From: Lithospermum erythrorhizon
Taxonomy: Eukaryota; Streptophyta; Magnoliopsida; Boraginales; Boraginaceae
Assembly: GCA_019722365.1 (NCBI GenBank)
Contig: JADFUC010001469.1
Coordinates: forward strand, 682,001 to 746,000
DNA: 64,000 nt
Direction: 5' to 3'
The notes under the pieces: generated by a model
Told to the model about the DNA's origin: nothing
The model's input: the letters and a program-made list of their open reading frames with translations, nothing else
Databases searched by the model: none
Shown here: piece by piece, positions 50,409-61,630 of the stretch
Numbering within the stretch: the first letter of the stretch is position 1
Layout: every line of letters starts with the position of its first letter
Translations under genes and position numbers: made by a program

Positions 50409-51446
50409 GGCTGCGCTTTACCAATTTTGTGTCATTAATAGTTCCACACGCAAACTGTGTAATAGCTTATATCTATATATGCTGACGTCTTTAGATTGTT
50501 GCAATCATTAAGACATTCTTTTGGCTTTGTAAACAGTCATGATATATGAGCATGCATATATATGATCTTTTGGAATCTGTTTCAGCCAATTCCTTAACTG
50601 CCTCTTCTGATTCTTCTTCAATTGTTTCTTGAGGTTTCTCTTTGCGTATGTTAATTTGAGTCTGATTTTTATTCTCTGTTTCCCCCCCGCCCCCTACCCA
50701 CTTAGGCGGAAGCTTCTTCAAAGACATTAGGTCATGTTAATTTAATGTGTTGTATGACTGGAACAGAGTACCTTGATTTAGATGGAGTATGTAATATGAA
50801 GTTCCTTGAATGCTTCTTGCAGATAAAACTATACAAAAAGGAACCTACAACATAATTTGACTTTGACATGCATTATACAAGGTAAGGCCATATGAATTAG
50901 AGGCAAGTATTCCACTTGAGTCCTTCTGTGGTTTTCTTCGTCGTGCACTCGTGCCATCCAGATTCTCTAAAAACGTAGGGATAATAAGCGAAAAAGATAA
51001 CCGAATCTGGTGAAATTCATCTAAACTGCTGCTTGAAGCTGTCCTCCCATTCATAAGAACCAATCTGCATCCCCAGATACTTCTTTACTGGTAATGTCCT
51101 ACCATGAACTTGACTCTAGAATGAGAACTCCAGTCATCAAAATACCGTGATGCCATTTCGATTGATGCAGCCCGGGCGAGATATATATTAGCTGTTTATG
51201 GTGAAACTATTTTCCGCGTTCTGGGAGCAGTAAAGCGAGCTCTGGGGTCGAACAACCTTCCTGTTACAAAGTTCAATGAACGTCCAAGCTCTTGAAATCA
51301 AATTGTATTATGCATATAATGTGTCATCAACATTATATGATGCCAAACCATGTTAATGAGTAGAAAAACTCCTGGAATCTGAGGGGAAGTGCTACCTGCT
51401 AATGTGAGGATGGACTCTTGGAGTCATATAGCCACCGCCATTTCGC
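50409..51446. other. Convergent 3' region between ERL1-like and TPX2-like genes
   Basis: Contains both 3' UTRs. At about 51246-51275, 'tcgaacaaccttcctgttac' resembles a short piece of the SINE-like family seen elsewhere in the window. No further gene is supported. Minus-strand coding-like readings such as 'GRLFDPRARFTAPRTRK' near 51200-51260 have no start or splice support. Confidence 0.4.
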
Positions 51447-54300
51447 TCAGATTTCCCCATACACCTCTTTGTGGACATATCTGAACTCAGAGATGATCAA
51501 ACTAACAATTAGAAGAATCAAGCCAGAGACTGCTCGAAGACGAAGCTAATGTACTCTCATACTCTTAATATGAAATATCTTAATATTATCCAAGATGCAT
51601 TCATTGACATAATTAGATTCATTTAAACTCACCTAAACATACCGATTTAGTCTCGTCTCAGAAACCAAATTCTTCTCACTTCTAGATTTTATGGATAGCT
51701 GAAAGTAAAATGAACAATTATCAAACAATGAAGATACTTCTAAATCAATGGATTCCTAAGCCAATTTAGCATCATTCTTGATGGTCATACCTTACTAAAT
51801 TCCTCAATTGGTGGATTCTGTAAGAGCCTTTCTTCATTTGAAGTTTTATATTCCTGAAACAAAAATGAATGGCCATTCTTACTCTAGCGGCTGCAGAGAA
51901 CAATGAAAGCTACACCTAAATATTTGTATGGTTAAGTTCTAACGAGTGACATGGTCGATAGAAGCTATAACTAAATAAATTTACCAAAACCTTAATGCTA
52001 TAGCCTACCTTTTCTTCAAGAGGACGAGTGTTGGACTTGGGGGATCTTTGGTAATATTGCTTCTCAGGTACACCCTTGGGAGTAGAACTGAAGACACCAA
52101 TAAATATGGTAAGCAATGGAAAAAGGAGAAGATTATACAATTGTTTTAGTATTTCAAAGCAAGCACGAGGCATGCTGGCCGAGCCAATGAAAGATCCATG
52201 AATGTTGATCTAGCTAAAGTTGAACCTCAACAGTTGCTAAGCCAATTATCAAGAAGAAGAGCTCAATACAGATGAGGAGCTTCACTATTTTTTGTGTCAT
52301 ACAAGTTCAAATTTTAAGTAATCCAACCTTTTTACAGTCGCTACACTACTTCGAACAACAGAATCGTCCCAATGTGTATCTAATACCTGCTATAAAGAAG
52401 ATAGTCATTATGATCAAAATATTAAAAGCATTCAGAAAAGATTAAACCATGAGAAAGTGCTTCAAAGAGAACATTCCCACTTTCATGGATGTCAGCAGTC
52501 AGCAATATACATTAAATGGGAAGATAAATTCATCAAGTAATCTACTCACCTGACACTCAATCAACTGTTGTGCACTCTTTTGAGACGATAGCCTAGACAA
52601 GTGAACCAAACTGTTCCGTGATTGTTCTTTTATTGCATGAACTTTTGCATTTCCTTTTTCACTTGATTCTGAGGTATTTCTGGATCTGACAAAACAAAAA
52701 TCAAATAGCTCTTCACTCAAAAATGATTTTATCCGCCATGAAGTAAGATAGATCGATAATCTGGATAAAGCTAATCATACCCGCGTCTTTCTGCCCTTAG
52801 CATAGTTTCCAATTGAGGCTCTTTGGGGACAGTAACCTTCAATTCAGAACGAAATGAATTAGCAACGAGTGAACCAAACTGTTGAAGCAAATAGAACAAA
52901 AATATGTACCTTCTACATTAGTTAAGGGGTGATAATTCCAATCCTAAACTTGTAATATTAACTTGATCAATCAAACACTAAGCCAGAATCCAAGATTTAT
53001 TATTAACCATGGATGATCAAACATGGAAAACATCACATTGCCTACATTCTTAGACATCTTGTGAATCAGCAATGGGCGTAAATGCAATTCCATCAGACGT
53101 TTATAAAGCAAAATCACAAAACACTACTTGAATTATTACCTTCAACAAATAACCTCTTTCTAGCTTCTGTCTTTTTGACAATAGGTCCCCATATCTCGGA
53201 CTTCGTAAGCACTTCTTTTCGGGTTTGATCTTCAAATGCTTACAGTTTGCTTCTTGCAACTTATTTTGTTTGGCTAAAAGACTTGCAGTTGGCTTCATAT
53301 AACCGAAACTACTCGATTCAGTTGCCTTATTCGCCAACTTAGATTTAGATTCTGCAGTGTTCATATTTTCCATTAATGTAAACAAACAAACAATTGAAAC
53401 AAACCAACTAAGTCAAAATCACCTCAGGTGTAAGTGTGTAACATTCACTACCTGACTTGTTAATATTCAAATCTGTATTTTGGGATTCCTTCGAATTTGA
53501 CGATGTACAACATTCTTGTGAAGCTAATAACTTTTCAATCATTAATTTCATGACGAAAGCTGCAATTATATCAAAATATTAGACAAGTTTTCAATTGAAT
53601 CATGATTTGATTCTAAACAACTTATTATGTCCAATCTAACGAAAAATCTTTATTCACAACAATTTCTCGAAGCTAAATTCAAGACTTAGTACATAGCAAA
53701 CCAAAATATATGCAATGTTTCTCTCTCTATATTTTTCTACATCCATCATGGTTCAAGTTTGATTATTCATGATCAAAATTAACAAATTTATTGTAGGATT
53801 AGTCGATACGCATAATTCCTGAGTAAAATTTACGATGCCAATATTAAGAACATCAAAAATTATATCCATTCATATACTTGTTAATATTTATACAAAAATA
53901 TTTAAATTCAAAATAAAAAACTCGACAATCATTTAGGAATGGAAGACTAACCATATAGTATATAGATACCAATCCATTCATTTAAAGCATCATCATGCAT
54001 GCAAAAAATGATCATCATATTATACAACATTTGTCATAAAATAAAAGCTGCATGGAACATCAATATACGAAGGATTGTATTACATATAAAAGTAAAAGGA
54101 AAAAAAATACGTGAATGTGGATAACTATCTGCATAATGAAACCAAGTCTCAGCTTCTTCAATTTCAAATATTGTTTCAGGTCTCGTAAAATCGTAGAAGC
54201 TAACAGCATCAAACTCATAATTTAAATCGACTTCAAAATCATTGTCGCATGCAAAATTTATTCCGTCAATGAAATCATGCATATGTTCTTCGTTCATCAT
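51447..54300 (-). CDS. TPX2-like (TPXL) microtubule-associated protein, short form
   Basis: Plant TPX2-family proteins bind microtubules and regulate spindle or cortical arrays. The N-terminal exon (54300-54111) has the family signature 'VDLNYEFDAVSFYDFTRPET' and 'AETWFHYADSYPHS', completed in exon 2 (53560-53452) by 'PFVMKLMIEKLL'. Exon 3 (about 53350-53140) has 'MKPTASLLAKQN' and 'KRQKLERGYLLK'. Later exons are 52836-52781 ('VTVPKEPQLETMLRAERR'), 52685-52550, 52386-52328, 52087-52009, 51853-51791, 51698-51643 and 51480-51447 (stop TGA at 51449-51447). All those junctions are GT/AG and in phase. The exon 2/3 junction is not settled: with donor 53451 and acceptor near 53351 the phases do not match, while a GTCAGG donor six bases upstream plus a later acceptor would. 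About 320 residues result. There is no C-terminal TPX2 domain, so this is shorter than most relatives. Confidence 0.72.
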
Positions 54301-56563
54301 TCTAGTAATTTTATTTTGCTATATACAATATAATTTTAAGTGATTAAATAATGTTGTTATGATATTGTTAAAGAGTTACGTTGTTGAATAATAGAGAATT
54401 ATGTGCATTATTAATATTATATATGGTAGAAGAATCAGCAGAGAGATTCTGAGGGATGCAGATGGGACCCTGGTTGTTGATGATTGATATTATTAATGAT
54501 TGGATGATAGAGTTGTTGTGATTATGTGCGGAATTTTCGTACAGGAGGGGAGGGGAGGGAATTATTACAAACAGATTACAGGTTTGGTAATTATGCCTAC
54601 GGCGCCAAAAATACATTCAGACATTGTTAATTTTGTTTTCATATATAGTGTCGGAATTAGTGACTTCAATCCATTCAACGCTGTTTGCTGTAGGTCGGGG
54701 ATGAGCTCGAGTTCCTGACTCAGCACCTGACCCAAATTTCATGTCGGGCAATTTTGAGCTTCATGAAGTTCGACCAAAGATAAGTCCCGGATGATTTTGA
54801 TATCTTTAGGAGGTTGCGCTTATAAATATATTTCACTGATTTTCAGTCAACCCTAAAATTCTGATCACAGAATTTTATCGAACAGAGAAGCAGTGCTCCA
54901 ACAAATTTTTAAGTTTTATTATTTTATTTTCTAATAAGCAGGTGATAAGTCAGACTGCCTGTTTTCTATTCTTTCTCGGCCTCTAAAAGACCTGTTTGCT
55001 ACACAAAGATATTGGTATAGTTTAGGCTATACTTTGAGAAAGCATACTGGCTTCATCCGGTATCAACGCTGCCCTCAGAATCGTATTCAGAATAAGCGGT
55101 AGCAATCATTATATCTGCTCGCATGTAAATATCTACACTCCAAGAACAAGCTGGCAATTTCAAGCCTATAATTGCTCCTCAATTATAACGAATCAAGTAT
55201 GTATACGCCTACTGGATTAATCTTAACACATCACAGTGATACTAATGCTAAAATATATGATATTTATTTTCGCGATTTTACATAATTCATGGCCTGGGAA
55301 TTTACAACTGTCTCATATAATGACTGCTCCACGTTATAACATATGTAGATCTAGATTATTTAGGCTTATATTAAATTGGGACACTTATCAATATATTATT
55401 TATTTGTTGTGAGACCAAAATTTGTTATATCTTGGGGTGGACTCGCTTCTATTCAACAAAACGTGTAATCTAAGACTCGCTCAACACTGATTGAAACTCG
55501 AGTTGTGGCCAATACGTAGAAAGTAATGATTTGACTCGATAAATTATCTACCCGATCGAGTTATGTATTACTGCACAAACACAACTTGATCACAACACTA
55601 GTAATGTAATATTCGCCCGGCATATCGCTTCGCCGCAGTTGATAAGATATTATGACATCTCTAAACTTCCTCTACAATTGCTTAGTCGCCTCGTCCCAAA
55701 ACAACTCTCAGATTTAATTAATTAATATTATCTCCGTCCCTAAACGATAGAGAGATATTTCGACCTTTCAGATTATTTCATACCGAATCTCGACCGTGAA
55801 ATACTTTGTTTCAGATTATATAATAATGGCTAATTAGTCGCTACCCCGACCATGCTTTATTTTCGGCCGCCCCCGAACTACGCGATCTTTCGCGCCGCTT
55901 GCATTTCTATATTTCGCACTTCGCATTTTCCATCTATTCTCGATCGCCCACCATCCTGCTTTTCACATTTAAAATTCATTATTTTTAGCTAAAAAACTTA
56001 AATGACTATTTTGTCCCTACACCACACTCACAAAGATAGTAAGTACATTTAAAATATTTCACATAATTACAATAAAATCCTTACAACTTTTTTTCGACAC
56101 ATCCACCCTACCCCACCCTTCCCCTTAACTTTCTCTCCTCAACTTTACCAACCACAAAATTTTTTCTGACACACCCCGCCCACTACCCCCACCCCCTCCC
56201 CCGAACTTTCCCCTCAACTTTCACCAACTACAAATTCTTCTGACACACCTCACCCTACCCCACCTCCCTAACTTACCTCCCAACTTTTTACCAACCACAA
56301 ATTTCTTCTTCTACATAATTTCTTCATCAAATATTATACAACAAAATAAAATATTTACGATCAAAAGCCGAACTTATTTTAAATAAAAAACAAATAAATT
56401 CATCATTTAACGAGGAGTAAAAAAAAATTGTTAACCTTTATTATGTATACCGTATGGGCCCTTAGCTACCAACAACAACCTCAAACTCCACGATTCAGAC
56501 CACTCACTCCCTCACGTGCCCAAACCTTGTCCCAAAACATTGTCCTATTTCTCCACCACTCCG
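54301..56563. promoter_or_regulatory. Divergent upstream region, TPX2-like and ACS12-like genes
   Basis: 2.3 kb between divergent start codons. The central part (about 54700-56000) has no recognisable gene. A C-rich tandem repeat lies at about 56090-56310. No promoter element can be named with confidence. Confidence 0.45.
56090..56310. repeat. C-rich tandem repeat, about 70-80-bp units, three copies
   Basis: Each unit has the order: tctgacacacc (or cgacacatcc), a CCCTACCCCACC-like run, 'aactttcccctcaacttt', 'accaaccacaaa' and 'ttcttct'. Unit starts are near 56093, 56168 and 56237. It lies about 250 bp upstream of the ACS12-like start codon. Confidence 0.75.
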
Positions 56564-59246
56564 ATGTCCCAAAATCGCCCCCCCAAAAAACCCCTCCCTC
56601 AGCCGGAAGACCACCCCACCACCACCACCTCCACCGCCTCCAGCGGCGGCGGAGGAACCGGAATGAGACTAATAGTACCATTACAAGGCATAGTACAAGG
56701 ACGAGGAGGTCTAATACTAGGTTCATTAATCCCATGTGCTCTTTTCTACTTCCTCCAATTCTACCCTAAACGACGTCGTCCTCCTTCTCCCAATCCGACA
56801 ACAACCTCGTCGTCGTCCGACCTGGCTCGGTCTGCGTCGAGGCTCAATTTATCGACACGTGGCTCGATACACGTGTCAGCTAGGGGGAATGCCATTGCGA
56901 AACCTGAGGATTCGACATACTACATTGGACTTAGTAAAGTACGAGGTGATGAGTATGACTCATTGGAAAATCCTGATGGTTTTATTCAACTAGGACTTGC
57001 TGAAAATAGAGTATGATTTTTATTATTATTATTTGGTCACGTTGTGTACATTGTGTTTAATAATTGGTCCCTCGGAGGATTTGACGATTTAATGGCGGGA
57101 TGTATTTTAATTGGTTGACTATAACTTTATTTTAACCAAGTGTTTAATAATTGTTGTAATTATTACTCGATGAGTACTTCATTTGTTTATATTTTACTAA
57201 TTGCTTTGTTCCTAAAATATCATCCATTGAATTATGATGAGTTTGACTTTTTTGAAAGGGAACCAAGTATTTTTTTTTATACTCCATCCTCAAAATCTAA
57301 GGTAGTTTTGTTTTCCAAAATAGAAATTTAAAAATGATTTTCATTTTGACCAATTTGAGAGTGATAAAAAGGAGGGAGAATGATGGTTAAGATATAAATT
57401 TGAATTTTTCGTAATCTTTGTGCGAAGTCAAATATACGTTGATTTTTTGGATAGGAGGGAGTATAATTTTTTGGGAGAATATATCAAAATATAGTATTTT
57501 CAAATTATTTTACTGTTAACGTTGTAATTTTGATTTCAAGTTATAGTTGTGTGTGTGAGTTAAGACGTGGAAGTTTGTTAATTTTGACGATTGGATGATC
57601 TTATAGGGTTGGAGGTGGTAGTTTGTTGTGTTTACTAATGATTTTAGTTTGATGTTTTGGATTTTGAAGTTGTCGTTGGATTTGATTGGGAAGTGGATTT
57701 CGGAGAATTTGAATGATTCGATGTTTGGAGAGGGAAATGATTGTCTTAATATAAATGGAATGGCTACTTATCAGCCTTTTGACGGTCTCAAGGAGCTGAA
57801 AGAGGTTAGATGAATGTGTTATTTCTATTGCCTCCATGAGACTTCTATATTTTTGTTTGTCGAAAATATTGCAGCAATTAAGTATACCATTTTGAATTTT
57901 TATTATTATGGTTTCTAGCATGATAAAAATCAATGAGAAGTTTTGGAAAATAGCAGATCATATCATACTAAGTACCTATAGTATTTACTTGGATCGGTGT
58001 GATGTCTTGCTATAGTAGCGTGTTATGGAGTTGAACCATCACTAAAATGAGCGTATTTCAAACTCTTGCATTAATTTCTATCTTTTCTGTCTGTGAAATG
58101 TGAGCTTCATATGCTTCCTTTAAGGTTGTGTAATCGATTTATTTCAGGCCATTGCAGGTTTTATGTCTCAAGTCATGGGGAAAACGCAATTGTTTGATCC
58201 AAATCAGATGGTGCTAACATCTGGTGCCACTTCAGCACTTGAGATTCTCTGCTTTTGTTTGGCAGACCAAGGAAATGGGTTGCTTGTCCCCACACCATAT
58301 TACCCTGGGTAACGGGTCATCTCAGTCAGTTTTACTGTTCACTCAATCTTTCTTATGTGATATTAATTAGATAACAACTCTCTGCAGATTTGACAGAGAC
58401 ATGAGATGGAGAACAGGAGTTGAGCTTGTACCTGTTCATTGTCGTAGTTCAGATAATTTTATGTTAAGTGTTCCTGCTCTCGATCAAGCGTACAACCAGG
58501 CAAGGAAGCGTGGACAAAAAATACGGGGGGTTCTCATCTCAAACCCCTCTAATCCTGTTGGAAACATGCTATCTAAAGATACTCTGTATAGTCTCGTAGA
58601 TTTTGCTAGAGAGAAGAATATTCATATAATTTGTGACGAAGTATTTGCCGGTTCGACCTATGGGAATGAAGAGTTTGTAAGCATGGCTGAAGTCCTTGAT
58701 TCTGAAGATTCTGACAAAGACAGGGTGCACATAATATACGGCTTATCTAAAGACCTCTCCCTTCCAGGCTTTCGGATTGGGGTTATTTATTCCTTCAATG
58801 AGAATGTTTTGGCTGCTTCTCGGAAGTTGACACGATTTTCTTCAATATCTGTCCCAACTCAGCGGCTGCTCATTCCAATGATTAAGGACGAAAGATTCAC
58901 CCAGGAATATATTTCAGTTAATAGGGAGAGAATAAGAAAAACACATGCCCTCTTTGTTGAAGGTTTGGAAAAGATGGGTATTGAATGTGCAGAGAGTAAA
59001 GCAGGCTTATACTGTTGGGTTAATATGAGCCGATTGATCTCCCCTTACAATGAGAAGGGGGAGCTTGAGCTGTTTGAGAAGCTCTTAGATATAGGCAAGA
59101 TAAATGCTACTCCTGGCTCAGCGTGCCATTGCATAGAACCTGGATGGTTCAGATGCTGTTTTACAACACTAACGGAAGCAGATATTCCTGTAGTGATGGA
59201 GCGGATTCGCAAAGTTGTTGATACGTGTAATCCTTTCTGCTCGTAA
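56564..59246 (+). CDS. ACS12: ACS10/ACS12-type aminotransferase (ACC synthase-like)
   Basis: PLP-dependent fold-type I enzyme of the ACC-synthase family. In Arabidopsis the ACS10/ACS12 clade acts as amino-acid aminotransferase rather than making ethylene precursor. Exons: 56564-57010, 57670-57804, 58148-58308, 58388-59246, giving 533 codons plus stop, within the clade's 495-560. The N-terminal extension with the hydrophobic anchor '[20 protein letters not shown]', absent in true ACC synthases, is diagnostic of ACS10/12. Conserved features are '[15 protein letters not shown]', '[13 protein letters not shown]', '[13 protein letters not shown]', 'PTPYYPG', 'SNPSNPVG', D331 in 'ICDEVFAGS', PLP-binding K369 in '[12 protein letters not shown]', and '[11 protein letters not shown]'. 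The ATG at 56564 is the first in frame. An internal Met at about residue 35, before 'RLIVPLQG', matches the start of homologues and could be used instead. Symbol is ACS12 by best resemblance; ACS10 is possible. Confidence 0.93.
57282..57461. mobile_element. Stowaway-like MITE in intron 1 of the ACS12-like gene
   Basis: About 180 bp between flanking TATA dinucleotides. The left end is 'ctccatcctcaaaatctaag' and the reverse complement of the right end is 'ctccctcctatccaaaaaat'. The ends share CTCCvTCCt...AAAATC, matching the Stowaway pattern. Confidence 0.65.
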
Positions 59247-60222
59247 CATCTAGCGTAGACTTTGAGCTTAGCTTCTGTTCATATATTAGATTGCGTGATT
59301 GGATGGGATTAATCCGATATAGTGGTATCCCCTCGTTGCTACCCAAATGGTTGATCTATCATGTAAAATGGAAAATTTTGAAAATCTGGTATTATAGTAC
59401 AAAATGATTAGCTTTCTTTTGGTAAATTCTTGTGCTCAACTGGGCTAGCATTGAGATTTTCCAGGTCGAGACTAGGCCGTTGGCCATGAGCGAGGGAGCT
59501 GAACTAAAAGAGTCATCTGAATGAAATTCATCAAGATCTACCACTGATTCTGATATCTTATTACAGCTTCCAGTGTCACCAATTCACCACCACCACCATC
59601 TTCGTAGTAACTTGGAGGAGATATTGGATTGATTATATCTGTGTGTATGGAGAATGGAGATAGTTGCATTTAATGATTGATCACGCCCATATTATTAAAA
59701 GCTTATGGTAAGAATGTGTTTCGTTCTAGTACTCGAAAATAATATTCCAAAGCGTGACAACTGAGTGCGAAAAGCAGGGAATGGAAGCAAAAAATGAACT
59801 TTACTGGTGCTGCAATGTGGTCAGTTTTTGGTTGAACACTAGCTTTCCAACCCTTTGTTTGGTATCCCTTGGTTTTTCCTCCCACATGAAAGGTGACGGA
59901 TATGGACTTATAATTTTCTACCCACTTGATGCATTAAAAATAAAATATTATACCGGGGACAATTTAATTCCAAAATTATTAGTACTAATAGTAATAATTA
60001 TAACAATAATAATACTACTTTTATTTATTTATAATTATTGACAATTTTGAATACACTGCCACCTAAGTTTCCTTATTGGTTTAGCGTGTTTTTTGTCGAT
60101 AAGTATCAAAATCCTAATCAAATGGTGCTAACTCTTTCATACAACACTTGTTAAGTTAAGATTCGATTATGATTAAATTTAATTAGAATTCTAGAAGGAA
60201 TAGTAATCTATATATCTCCATC
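59247..60222. other. Intergenic gap, ACS12-like to SAP
   Basis: ACS12-like 3' UTR and AT-rich upstream DNA of the SAP gene. Open frames at 59703-60041 on both strands overlap and have no recognisable features. Confidence 0.5.
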
Positions 60223-60230
60223 TATATATA
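60223..60230 (+). promoter_or_regulatory. Probable TATA box of the SAP gene
   Basis: 'tatatata' sits about 150 bp before the start codon, followed by a C-rich leader ('cttcccccaagcacctcccg'), the usual layout for an intronless stress gene. Position supports it but nothing else does. Confidence 0.45.
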
Positions 60231-60374
60231 CTTCCCCCAAGCACCTCCCGCAATTCTTCAATTCTATATCCTATACTTTGTTTCAATACTCTTAATACTC
60301 ACAAATAATTACTCCAAATCCCAAACAAGATAACATATTTGTCAAGAATATTATTGTTAAATACTCCAACAACA

Positions 60375-60785
60375 ATGGTTTTTAGTCAAGAAACTACTAC
60401 TACTGCCCCTCCTCCTGAGTTGTGTGCTAATGGTTGTGGATTTTATGGAACAAAAGCATACAAGAATTTATGTTCCAAGTGCTTTAGGGAGGCGATGTCC
60501 AACGACCTTATTACACCGAGTGAAGAAAAAGAGACGATTCCATTACCAAGAAAGGAAGAAGATGTTGATGATGTTTGTTCATATGAAAAGGTGAGGTGTA
60601 TGTGCTGCAGCAAGAAGATTAGAGAGCTCATTATATTTGAGTGCCGTTGTGGAGGAAAGTTTTGCAAGAGGCATCGGTACGCAGAAGACCATGCATGCAA
60701 CTTCGATTTCAAGAAACTTGGTAGTCTTGAAATTGCCATGGAAAATCTTGTCATCAAGGCAGACAAGCTTGATCAGAGGATTTGA
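60375..60785 (+). CDS. SAP: A20/AN1 zinc-finger stress-associated protein
   Basis: SAP proteins bind ubiquitin or act as E3 ligases and modulate responses to cold, salt, drought and pathogens. One exon, 136 codons plus stop; absence of introns is typical. The A20 finger has C17, C21, C33 and C36 (C-x3-C-x11-C-x2-C, 'CANGCGFYGTKAYKNLCSKC'). The AN1 finger has C75, C78, C90, C92, C97, H100, H106 and C108 ('FCKRHRYAEDHACNFDFKKL'). All ligands are present. The ATG at 60375 is the first in frame and sits in 'aacaatgg', a good plant context. The C-terminus is a short helix-like extension ('EIAMENLVIKADKL') that is longer than in many SAPs. The linker between the fingers is acidic and short. Confidence 0.94.
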   Translation: MVFSQETTTTAPPPELCANGCGFYGTKAYKNLCSKCFREAMSNDLITPSEEKETIPLPRKEEDVDDVCSYEKVRCMCCSKKIRELIIFECRCGGKFCKRHRYAEDHACNFDFKKLGSLEIAMENLVIKADKLDQRI

Positions 60786-61630
60786 AGATATATTCATAGC
60801 ATGGATCATAGTAGTATTAGCTATGGTTGTAGTTTCGGGTCCGTTTAGATTTCTTGTAATAGAACTACGTATGGTCTGATTCCCTCTTGATGTAGTTGAT
60901 AAAGTCATGTTAGGATCGACCCCAAAAAAATTCATTACAACGAGTTGATATCAACTGGGCTTGATAAAATATGTTTGAAGATCCATGTAATTATATTTAT
61001 AACAATTATAATTATAGTAGATATTATTCACAATTTTTAACTCGTCATAAAGTTCAATAAAGTCTAATTTTTTTAACATTAAAAGGATTATATAGTAAGA
61101 TAACTTAAATTCAAATTAAAAGTTCAAACGTAATTATTTTTTAATTAGTTTTGGTAATATAACATAAAGAGTTAATAGTATCTCATCAACCCACCAAACT
61201 TTACAATAAGAATCAGGAAAGAATGGTCTACAATAACTTGGCGAGAATAATAACTTACAAGAGAGAAGATATTTTATATTAATTTCCACCAAAACTCAAC
61301 TCAACTCAACATGTCTCAATGCCTATTAAGAGGCTCCCACCTAAGCGAGAGATAAGAGGAGGTTGGATAGTACACAACCTCATTCTTGTGACAACAGGGA
61401 GGCTGTTTCCGAAGTGATCCAAAACTAATTTCCAACGGAAAGGAGACATGAATTACTGCTCAGAATCTAAATACTAGTAGCACAAGCTTGCGTAACTAAC
61501 TGCATTCTTTTCCTTCTATCAACCAACTCTGCTGCCAAAGCTTGATCTTGATGGCTTGCAAACTTTTCCCACTATCAAGAGTGTTAAGTTGCAAATCTCC
61601 TGGAAACGGATTATAGCAACAAGTTCCAAC
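60786..61630. other. Convergent 3' region between SAP and CPSF160
   Basis: Both 3' UTRs and AT-rich DNA. SINE-like copy D occupies 61310-61420. No gene is supported. Confidence 0.5.
61310..61420 (-). mobile_element. SINE-like repeat, copy D, downstream of CPSF160
   Basis: Same order as copies A and C: 'catgtctcaatgcc', 'aagaggctcccacctaagcg', 'gaggaggttggatagtacac', 'aacctcattcttgtgacaac' and 'gggaggctgtttccgaagtg'. Well preserved; it matches the reverse complement of copy B along its length. Confidence 0.7.

Noticed and set aside
56481..56735. Arg/Trp-rich minus-strand open frame near ACS12-like exon 1
   Set aside because: Antisense of the Pro/Thr-rich N-terminus of the real gene.
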